Shown here: positions 1-4,040 of the stretch, piece by piece
Numbering within the stretch: position 1 is the stretch's first letter
Layout of the letters: every line of letters begins with the position of its first letter
Assembly: GCA_041687575.1 (NCBI GenBank)
Contig: JAWLBS010000354.1
Span: 1-5,154 of the forward strand
Reading direction: 5' to 3'
Length of the DNA: 5,154 nucleotides
DNA from: JANYLN01 sp041687575
GTDB taxonomy: Bacteria > Planctomycetota > Phycisphaerae > UBA1845 > JANYLN01
Made by a program: the position numbers and the translations under genes
Notes under the pieces: generated by a model
What the model saw: only the letters and a program-made list of their open reading frames with translations
Database searches by the model: none
What the model was told of the DNA's origin: nothing

Positions 1-10
1 AGAGGCTGTC

Positions 11-1420
11 ATGCAACAACCCGAAAAGGTCTACGACGTCCATATCCCCGACGATTTCCTCTGGGGCGCCGCCACCGCCAGCTACCAGATCGAAGGCGCC
101 GCCCGCGAGGACGGCCGCGGACCCAGCGTCTGGGACATGTTCTGCCGCACCCCCGGCGCGGTCTTCGGCGGCCACAGCGGCGACGTCGCCTGCGACCACT
201 ACCACCACTGGCAGGAAGACATCGGCATCATGCAGCGGATCGGCCTGCAGGCCTACCGCTTCAGCATCGCCTGGCCCCGCATCCAGCCGACCGGCACCGG
301 CAAGCCCAACGAAAAGGGCCTGGACTTCTACGACCGCCTCGTCGACGGGCTGCTCAAGGCCGACATCGTCCCCTACGTCACCCTGTTCCACTGGGACCTG
401 CCCTACGAGCTGCACTGCCGCGGCGGCTGGCTCAACCGCCAGAGCGCCGACTGGTTCGCCGACTACACCCGCATCGTCGTCGAGAAACTCGGCGACCGCG
501 TCAAACACTGGATGACCTTCAACGAGCCGGCCGTCTTCGGCGTGATCGGCTACCGCGATGGCGTGCACGCCCCCGGCATGAAGTACGACCTGCCCGAGGT
601 GCTCCGGGTGATCCACCACATCCACCTCGCCCACGGCAAGGCGGTCCAGGCGATCCGCGCAGCCGCCACGGGCGAGCCGCAAGTCGGCATCGTCCACGCG
701 GGCGGGGTCCGCATCCCGGTCGACAACGACTCGGCCAGCATCGCCGCCGCCGGCCGACGGATGTTCTCGATCACCGAAAAGGACCCGTGGAGCAACACCT
801 GGTGGCTCGACCCGGTCCTGCTGGGTCAGTACCCCGAGGACGGGCGGAAGATCTTCGAGGCCGAGATGCCCACCTTCCCCGACAGCGACATGACGACGAT
901 CCACCAGAAAGTCGACTTCTTCGGGCTGAACGTCTACCACGGCCAGATCATCCGCGCCGCGGCCGATGGCAGCGCCGAGGTCGTCCCGCTGCCTCCGGGT
1001 CATCCCCGCACGGCGCTGAAGTGGCCGATCACCCCGGAGTGCCTTTACTGGGGCCCGCGGTTCTACCAGGAGCGGTACGAGTTGCCGATCTACATCACGG
1101 AAAACGGGCTGTCGAACCAGGACTGGGTCGCACTGGACGGCAAGGTCCACGACCCGCAGCGGATCGACTACGTCCGCCGACACCTGATCGAACTGGCCCG
1201 CGCGATCCAGGACGGCGTGGCCGTCGGCGGCTACTTCCACTGGTCGCTGCTGGACAACTTCGAGTGGGCGGAAGGCTACAAGGAGCGGTTCGGCCTGGTC
1301 TACGTCGACTACCCGACCGGCAAGCGGTTCCTCAAGGACAGCGCCTACTGGTACAGCCGCACCATCGCCAGCAACGGCGAGAATCTCAAACTGCCGCGGT
1401 ATGCGGAGGAGGAACCGTAG
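11..1420 (+). CDS. GH1 family beta-glucosidase (retaining glycoside hydrolase)
   Basis: Glycoside hydrolase family 1, a single (beta/alpha)8 barrel of 469 residues, the usual full length (about 440-480). Seen: the N-terminal FLWGAATASYQIEGA block (16-30) with sugar-binding Q26; FHWD with H127; TFNEP (169-173) with acid/base E172; GLNVY with N307; ITENG (362-366) with nucleophile E364; and the C-terminal WSLLDNFEW block with W411, E418 and W419. All catalytic and -1 subsite residues are therefore present. Known of the family: retaining hydrolysis of terminal beta-glucosides, often beta-galactosides or beta-fucosides too. E418-W419 followed by AEGY, with no Ser/Lys phosphate-binding set, argues against a 6-phospho-glucosidase. 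There is no signal peptide, so it probably acts in the cytoplasm on imported cello-oligosaccharides or similar. The ATG follows GAGG by 5 nt and precedes the conserved block by 15 residues, as is normal. Only 10 upstream bases are visible, so the promoter and any operon partner are unseen. Natural substrate is not determinable. It resembles bglA-type genes. Confidence 0.96.
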   Translation: MQQPEKVYDVHIPDDFLWGAATASYQIEGAAREDGRGPSVWDMFCRTPGAVFGGHSGDVACDHYHHWQEDIGIMQRIGLQAYRFSIAWPRIQPTGTGKPNEKGLDFYDRLVDGLLKADIVPYVTLFHWDLPYELHCRGGWLNRQSADWFADYTRIVVEKLGDRVKHWMTFNEPAVFGVIGYRDGVHAPGMKYDLPEVLRVIHHIHLAHGKAVQAIRAAATGEPQVGIVHAGGVRIPVDNDSASIAAAGRRMFSITEKDPWSNTWWLDPVLLGQYPEDGRKIFEAEMPTFPDSDMTTIHQKVDFFGLNVYHGQIIRAAADGSAEVVPLPPGHPRTALKWPITPECLYWGPRFYQERYELPIYITENGLSNQDWVALDGKVHDPQRIDYVRRHLIELARAIQDGVAVGGYFHWSLLDNFEWAEGYKERFGLVYVDYPTGKRFLKDSAYWYSRTIASNGENLKLPRYAEEEP

Positions 1421-1450
1421 CCCCCGGCGGGCAAGAACAACGGATTATCC

Positions 1451-1477
1451 GCAGATTACGCAGATTACACAGATTGG
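1451..1477. repeat. Triple 9-bp tandem repeat (GCAGATTAC x3, last copy degenerate)
   Basis: Two perfect copies of GCAGATTAC (1451-1459, 1460-1468) are followed by ACAGATTGG (1469-1477), and preceded by CGGATTATCC, which carries a further related GATTA. The element is A/T-rich against its GC-rich surroundings. From memory, very similar CCGCAGATTACGCAGATT strings occur in intergenic DNA of several unrelated bacterial lineages, but I cannot verify this here. No function can be assigned. Confidence 0.8.
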
Positions 1478-1489
1478 AAACGACAACGG

Positions 1490-1517
1490 CAGGGGACAGG
1501 TCACAGGGGACAGGTGA
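1490..1517. repeat. Two 14-bp direct repeats (CAGGGGACAGGTSA)
   Basis: CAGGGGACAGGTCA (1490-1503) is followed immediately by CAGGGGACAGGTGA (1504-1517), with 13 of 14 bases identical. The single difference creates an inverted pair GTCAC (1500-1504) / GTGAC (1514-1518) around a 9-nt loop. GGGGACAG strings are familiar to me from REP-like elements of some bacteria. The matching CTGTCCCC arm is absent here, so this would be at most a fragment of such an element. Confidence 0.7.
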
Positions 1518-1535
1518 CAGCAAGCCCTGCCTCGG

Positions 1536-1550
1536 CCATGCCGGGCATGG
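1536..1550. repeat. Inverted repeat CCATGC-CGG-GCATGG
   Basis: A perfect 6-bp inverted repeat with a 3-nt loop, able to form a short hairpin. It lies 115 bp past the GH1 stop and is not followed by a T tract, so an intrinsic terminator is not supported. It could be a remnant of the same repeat mosaic or a weak transcript-end structure. Confidence 0.6.
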
Positions 1551-1559
1551 TGGGTCCTC

Positions 1560-1575
1560 GCACCGGGCCCGGTGC
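1560..1575. repeat. Perfect 16-bp palindrome GCACCGGGCCCGGTGC
   Basis: A perfect, spacerless 16-bp palindrome with 8-bp half-sites. It ends 21 bp upstream of the TTGACA element of the small-ORF promoter candidate. Geometry fits a dimeric DNA-binding protein site or a cruciform; as RNA it would need an unpaired loop at its centre. No regulator gene for it is visible in the window, so any operator role is an inference from position alone. Confidence 0.55.
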
Positions 1576-1596
1576 CTGGCAGAAGTGTGCGGAGAG

Positions 1597-1624
1597 TTGA
1601 CACCCGCGATTTGCGCGGTACCTT
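1597..1624 (+). promoter_or_regulatory. Candidate sigma70-type promoter for the small membrane ORF
   Basis: A perfect -35 hexamer TTGACA (1597-1602) is followed after 16 bp by TACCTT (1619-1624), which keeps the key T1, A2 and T6 of the -10 consensus. The DNA just downstream (TTTTCTATATC) is A/T-rich and easy to melt. Transcription would start near 1631 and give a leader of roughly 40 nt to the ATG at 1675. The -35 is strong and the -10 weak, so confidence is moderate to low. Confidence 0.4.
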
Positions 1625-1661
1625 TTCTATATCAGGGTCGTATCTGAATACCACGGTTACC

Positions 1662-1667
1662 AGGAGG
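1662..1667 (+). promoter_or_regulatory. Shine-Dalgarno AGGAGG for the 28-aa ORF
   Basis: A perfect six-base anti-16S complement placed 7 nt before the ATG at 1675. It is the best ribosome binding site in the window outside coding sequence and is the main reason for calling the very short ORF real. Confidence 0.75.
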
Positions 1668-1674
1668 CATCGCA

Positions 1675-1761
1675 ATGGGTTGGTGGTATTGGTTACTTCT
1701 CGCAATTCTTATGGTGGTCATCATCTTCGGCCTGGTCATGCGCAGCAAGGAGAAGGCCTAG
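1675..1761 (+). CDS. Small single-span membrane peptide (28 aa), function unknown
   Basis: I do not recognise a family. The 28-residue product starts MGWWYW, continues as an unbroken hydrophobic stretch (about residues 6-22, rich in L, I, V, M and F), and ends RSKEKA. This is a classic tiny membrane protein: aromatic interface belt, one helix, then a basic tail that by the positive-inside rule should lie in the cytoplasm. Support for expression: perfect AGGAGG 7 nt upstream, a TTGACA promoter candidate, and a stop placed exactly against the convergent gene. The first half uses A/T-ending codons (TTA, CTT, ATT, GGT), unlike its GC3-rich neighbours, while the second half is GC3-rich. Its shape recalls accessory peptides such as CydX or KdpF, but no cyd or kdp gene is nearby, so that comparison is only about form. 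A chance ORF remains possible. Confidence 0.62.
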   Translation: MGWWYWLLLAILMVVIIFGLVMRSKEKA

Positions 1762-2423
1762 CGGATCGACGCGTCATGCTCGAAGGGTGACAGCGGACAC
1801 TGCTCGCACAACGCCCGCGGCCGGCAGTAGTCCTTGCCGCACATGACGATCAGCGCGTGGTACTCGTTGAACAGCTGCGTCCGGGCCGGCAGGGCCGTCT
1901 CGAACAGGTCCTTGATCAGCTCGTAATCGGCTGTCTCATCGATCACCAGGTGCCGGCGGAGAATCCGCGCGGTGTAGGCGTCGACCACGAAGGTCGGTTT
2001 GTGCGCGGCGTACAGGATGATCGAGTCGGCGGTCTCCCGGCCGATCCCCTTCACGCCGAGCAGCTCCTCCCGCATGCGCTCTGCAGACAGGTCAAAGAAA
2101 GCGTCGAGGTCGCAGCCGTACCCCTCACACAGCATCTCGACCAGGTTCATCAGCCGGCGGGCCTTGATGTTGAAGTACCCGGCCGGCCGGATCAGCCCGG
2201 CAACCGTCTGGATCGGCGTCTCGTGCAGCCTCGCCAGGTCCAGCAGCCCGGCGGCGCGGAGGTTGTCGATCGCCCGCTCGACGTTCTTCCACGCCGTGTT
2301 CTGCGTGAGGACCGCCCCGATCATCATCTCGGCGGGCGACTCGGCCGGCCACCAGTTCTGCGGGCCGAAATGGGCCAGCAGGGCCTCGTAGATCTCCGGA
2401 ATGACGACACCGCTTGAAGGCAT
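1758..2423 (-). CDS. Endonuclease III-like HhH-GPD DNA glycosylase (COG2231/MagIII type)
   Basis: A 221-residue base-excision-repair glycosylase of the Nth superfamily. Seen: PQNWWPAESP (21-30), the WWP motif typical of the MagIII-like branch and part of the base pocket in MagIII; LTQNTAWKNVERA (39-51); the helix-hairpin-helix LLGVKGIGRETAD (121-133); the catalytic Asp in VVDAY (D148); and a Cys-rich C-terminus. At the position of the E. coli Nth catalytic lysine stands E129, so it should be a monofunctional glycosylase without beta-lyase activity. Family knowledge points to alkylated purines (MagIII, Thermotoga MpgII) as likely substrates. The Fe-S region has C195, C200, C206 and C209 but lacks the usual last Cys. 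The ATG at 2423 is preceded by GAGGGG (2427-2432 on this strand). The frame stays open upstream to 2822, but that stretch lies over the divergent protease gene and has no family similarity. Its stop overlaps the small ORF stop. Confidence 0.9.
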   Translation of the reverse strand: MPSSGVVIPEIYEALLAHFGPQNWWPAESPAEMMIGAVLTQNTAWKNVERAIDNLRAAGLLDLARLHETPIQTVAGLIRPAGYFNIKARRLMNLVEMLCEGYGCDLDAFFDLSAERMREELLGVKGIGRETADSIILYAAHKPTFVVDAYTARILRRHLVIDETADYELIKDLFETALPARTQLFNEYHALIVMCGKDYCRPRALCEQCPLSPFEHDASIR

Positions 2424-2536
2424 ATACCCCTCGAACTTCGCAACGTCCGCACTACAAATACAGGCAGAAATACGCCGGTCCACCGCGCCCCGCCACGGCG
2501 GCGATTCACCGCACGCGACTCGGCGCGAAAACCCTG

Positions 2537-2565
2537 TTGCCGCCGGCCGCGTCTTGCGGTAAATA
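2537..2565 (+). promoter_or_regulatory. Candidate promoter of the CPBP protease gene, in the divergent spacer
   Basis: TTGCCG (2537-2542), 17 bp, then TAAATA (2560-2565); hexamer matches are 4/6 and 3/6 with ideal spacing. Initiation would fall about 2571-2574, at the ATG itself (2574). No Shine-Dalgarno is visible before that ATG, which fits a leaderless or nearly leaderless mRNA. For the opposite gene, TGGACC (2477-2482) and TATTTG (2455-2460) on the minus strand, 16 bp apart, form a weaker candidate. The motif AAATAC occurs three times in this 150-bp spacer. Confidence 0.3.
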
Positions 2566-2573
2566 CGACCGCG

Positions 2574-3365
2574 ATGAGTCGTACCCGGACAAAGCCCAAG
2601 CCCCCACGCCGCCGCGCCAAGGCGACCGCCATCGAGGACGACTACAGCCGCCTGATCCACCGGCCGCTGCACTGCCTGGTTTTCCTGCTGCCGCTGCTGG
2701 CGATGTACGAGCTCGGCGTGGCTGCCATCCAGGCCGCCCAGCCTGGCGAGCCACAGGTCAGGCTGGTCGCCGAGGACCTGCTCGAGCGGTTCCTTGCCGC
2801 CTGCGGGGCGACCGGCTATCACCTGGCGCCGCTGTCGGTGGTCGCCATCTTACTGAGCTGGCAGGCCTTCAGCAAAGAGCCCTGGCGGGTCCACTGGCCC
2901 ACCGTTTTCGGCATGACCGGCGAAAGCCTCCTGCTGGCGATGCCGCTTCTGGCGCTGAACTACCTGCTCGGCCGCGCGGCTGCCATCCACGTTGCCGCCC
3001 TGGCCGGCCGGTCGGACCTGTGGTTCGAGCAGCTGGTCCTGAGCATCGGAGCGGGGATCTACGAGGAGCTGGTCTTCCGGCTGATCCTGATCACGGTGCT
3101 GAGCCTGCTGCTGACCGACCTGATGCGGATCCCCAAGCAGTACAGCCTCGCGGCGATCATCGTGATCAGTTCGCTGGCGTTCGCCCTGCAGCACCAGGTG
3201 CCCATCGGCAGCGAGCCGTACGTGCCGATCCACTTCGCGTTCCGCCTGCTGGCCGGGGGGTTCCTGGCATCGGTTTTCGTATTGCGCGGCTTTGCTATAG
3301 CGGTAGGCTGCCACGCGTTCTACGATATCATTGCGTTCACGAAGATGATGTTCGCGACGCCGTGA
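2574..3365 (+). CDS. CPBP family intramembrane glutamic protease (Abi/Rce1-like)
   Basis: A 263-residue polytopic membrane protein with the three CPBP motifs in order: EELVFR (E164, E165, R169), FALQH (F203, H207) and HAFYD (H247, D251). Further conserved-looking residues sit in PIHFAFR (H220). The glutamates and histidines form the proposed active site within the membrane, as in Rce1. Hydrophobic segments lie at about 33-51, 86-97, 112-132, 150-162, 169-183, 191-206, 223-239 and 241-258. The N-terminus is strongly basic (many K/R within residues 3-17) and should be cytoplasmic. Family roles include CAAX-type processing, bacteriocin self-immunity and other regulated proteolysis. No bacteriocin or prenylation gene is nearby, so the substrate is unknown. 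The ATG at 2574 lacks a clear Shine-Dalgarno. The nearest gene downstream lies 369 bp away behind hairpin repeats, so it is probably monocistronic. Confidence 0.9.
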   Translation: MSRTRTKPKPPRRRAKATAIEDDYSRLIHRPLHCLVFLLPLLAMYELGVAAIQAAQPGEPQVRLVAEDLLERFLAACGATGYHLAPLSVVAILLSWQAFSKEPWRVHWPTVFGMTGESLLLAMPLLALNYLLGRAAAIHVAALAGRSDLWFEQLVLSIGAGIYEELVFRLILITVLSLLLTDLMRIPKQYSLAAIIVISSLAFALQHQVPIGSEPYVPIHFAFRLLAGGFLASVFVLRGFAIAVGCHAFYDIIAFTKMMFATP

Positions 3366-3399
3366 CCGGCGCCCCGGCGGCAACGTTGCGGTACTGTAG

Positions 3400-3416
3400 G
3401 GCGGGCTGCGCCCGCC
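3400..3416. repeat. GGCGGGC hairpin element, copy 1
   Basis: GGCGGGC (3400-3406), loop TGC, GCCCGCC (3410-3416): a perfect 7-bp stem, preceded by GTAG. It lies 34 bp after the protease stop. It is strong enough to act as a transcript 3'-end structure, but no T tract follows. A second complete copy is at 3661-3682 and a truncated one at 3581-3594. Confidence 0.8.
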
Positions 3417-3419
3417 AAG

Positions 3420-3494
3420 TTAGGAGTCCCGGCTTCAGCCGGCGTTAGGAGTCCCCGCTTCAGCGGGCGTTCGGAGTCCCGCCTTCAGGCGGTC
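3420..3494. repeat. Three tandem 25-bp hairpin units with compensating stem changes
   Basis: Units at 3420-3444, 3445-3469 and 3470-3494 each read TTMGGAGTC, a 5-bp stem arm, TTCA loop, the complementary arm, and two trailing bases. Stems are CCGGC/GCCGG (3429-3442), CCCGC/GCGGG (3454-3467) and CCGCC/GGCGG (3479-3492). Each stem base that differs between units is matched by a change on the other arm, so pairing is kept, while the leader and loop stay constant apart from one A/C change. The pattern suggests selection on, or copying of, a folded structure in RNA or single-stranded DNA. No encoded function is known to me. Confidence 0.88.
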
Positions 3495-3625
3495 CGCCCG
3501 AGCGAGCGCAGCGATGCGAGAGGCCGGGCCACGGAATGGATAACAAAGCTACGCAACGGAAATAAGGCGGAGGAGTTCATGCAGGGCGGGCTGCTTGCCG
3601 CGAGCGAGCAAAGCGAGTCAAAGGG

Positions 3626-3657
3626 TGCCCCCCAAAGCCCCACCAGGGGCGACAGAA
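3626..3657. repeat. 32-bp hairpin repeat, copy A
   Basis: This matches 3675-3706 at 29 of 32 positions, with the two copies offset by 49 bp. It contains GCCCC (3637-3641), loop ACCA, GGGGC (3646-3650), then the constant tail GACAGAA. Both stem arms are identical in the two copies; two of the three differences lie in the loop. Confidence 0.8.
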
Positions 3658-3660
3658 TCC

Positions 3661-3682
3661 GTAGGGTGGGCTATTGCCCGCC
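3661..3682. repeat. GGCGGGC hairpin element, copy 2
   Basis: GTAG followed by GGTGGGC (3665-3671), loop TATT and GCCCGCC (3676-3682). Compared with copy 1, one C is replaced by T, leaving a G-U wobble in RNA, and the loop is different. Its right arm runs directly into copy B of the 32-bp repeat, so the two families are interleaved. Confidence 0.75.
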
Positions 3683-3706
3683 AAAGCCCCTCAAGGGGCG
3701 ACAGAA
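3675..3706. repeat. 32-bp hairpin repeat, copy B
   Basis: Second copy of the repeat at 3626-3657, with hairpin GCCCC (3686-3690), loop TCAA, GGGGC (3695-3699) and the tail GACAGAA. It ends 28 bp before the yhbY start codon, so on a transcript this stem would sit shortly upstream of the ribosome binding site at 3724-3729. Confidence 0.8.
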
Positions 3707-3734
3707 GACAAACGAATCACCCGAAAGGACCCAC

Positions 3735-4040
3735 ATGGCCTGGAACAAGGACCTCGACAAGACGCTTACGAAATCCCTGCTCAGCCGCAGCCACCGACTC
3801 AAGCCCATGGCCTTCGTCGGCCAGGCCGGCCTGACCGAAGCCGTCATCGGCCAGGTGCGCCGGATCTTCAAGACCCATGACCTGGTCAAGGTCCGCGTCG
3901 AGCTCGACGACCGCACGGAGGTCCAGTCGGCCGCCGAACAGCTCGCCGCCGCCACCGACTCGACCCTGGTCAACCGCATCGGCAAGGTCGCCCTGCTGTA
4001 TCGGCCGATCGAGGAGGAAGAGGAGGAGCCCGCCTCATGA
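3735..4040 (+). CDS. yhbY: YhbY-family RNA-binding protein (CRM domain), ribosome assembly
   Basis: A 101-residue product made almost entirely of one CRM domain, matching the family's usual length near 95-105. Seen: LSRSHRLKPMAFVGQAGLTEAVI (about 16-38) with the GxxG RNA-contact loop GQAG (29-32); HDLVKVRV (48-55), the family's HELIKV block; and VNRIGKVALLYRP (79-91). Known of the family: YhbY associates with pre-50S ribosomal subunits and aids large-subunit assembly in the cytoplasm. Start choice: the ATG at 3735 follows AAAGGA by 5 nt and places the domain at the normal distance. The frame is open back to an ATG at 3579 that has GGAGGAG in front, but those 52 extra codons read through hairpin repeats. 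After the domain comes EEEEEEPAS, whose GAG/GAA codons also form the ribosome binding site of the next gene. The stop overlaps that gene's ATG (ATGA). Confidence 0.93.
   Translation: MAWNKDLDKTLTKSLLSRSHRLKPMAFVGQAGLTEAVIGQVRRIFKTHDLVKVRVELDDRTEVQSAAEQLAAATDSTLVNRIGKVALLYRPIEEEEEEPAS
4021..4028 (+). promoter_or_regulatory. Shine-Dalgarno AGGAGGAG inside the yhbY poly-Glu tail
   Basis: AGGAGGAG ends 8 nt before the ATG at 4037 and is formed by Glu codons of the preceding gene; a further GAGGAGG lies at 4011-4017. It fixes the start of the downstream gene and implies that its translation follows that of yhbY. Confidence 0.75.

Larger units (their letters stand above)
1421..1674. other. Repeat-rich intergenic region between the GH1 gene and the small membrane ORF
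   Basis: About 254 bases with no credible protein gene. In order it holds a triple 9-bp tandem repeat, a double 14-bp tandem repeat, two GC-rich inverted repeats, a TTGACA promoter candidate, an A/T-richer leader and a Shine-Dalgarno. The reading frames crossing it translate the repeats and show no family resemblance. No hairpin followed by a T tract is visible after the GH1 stop, so the palindromes are at best factor-dependent or U-less terminators. Confidence 0.7.
3366..3734. other. 369-bp hairpin- and repeat-dense intergenic region upstream of yhbY
   Basis: No independent gene is credible here. Nearly the whole span is repeat-derived: a GGCGGGC hairpin (3400-3416), three tandem 25-bp hairpin units (3420-3494), two related GC-rich strings starting CGAGCGAGC (3499-3520 and 3601-3622), a truncated GGCGGGC element (3581-3594), a second complete one (3661-3682) and a 32-bp hairpin repeat present twice. 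The non-repeat core is about 3531-3578 and includes GATAAC (3539-3544) and GGAGGAG (3569-3575). No clear promoter for yhbY is identified. Confidence 0.75.

Noticed and set aside
1536..1575. An intrinsic terminator of the GH1 gene.
   Set aside because: The inverted repeats are GC-rich, but no run of T follows either of them.
787..1647. A 286-codon + strand frame overlapping the end of the GH1 gene.
   Set aside because: It is the shifted frame of the GH1 coding region (R/G/P-rich) and continues through intergenic repeats. The GH1 frame holds all catalytic motifs.
1857..2417. A 186-codon + strand frame, plus another at 1999-2391.
   Set aside because: Both are antisense to the HhH-GPD glycosylase, whose catalytic and Cys motifs are on the minus strand; neither shows family similarity.
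2424..2822. An N-terminal extension of the glycosylase up to 2822 on the minus strand.
   Set aside because: It would overlap the protease gene and cross the divergent promoter spacer. The family starts at about residue 5 of the 221-aa form, and GAGGGG precedes the ATG at 2423.
2574..3365. A bacteriocin immunity or abortive infection system around the CPBP protein.
   Set aside because: The family is sometimes named Abi, but no bacteriocin, toxin or phage-defence gene is visible beside it.
2414..3448. A 344-codon + strand frame across the protease gene.
   Set aside because: It is a proline/arginine/alanine-rich frame-shifted shadow of the CPBP gene, which carries the EExxxR, FxxxH and HxxxD motifs in the other frame.
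3420..3494. A CRISPR array, because of three similar tandem units.
   Set aside because: Units are contiguous with no spacers, each unit is self-complementary, and no cas gene is present.
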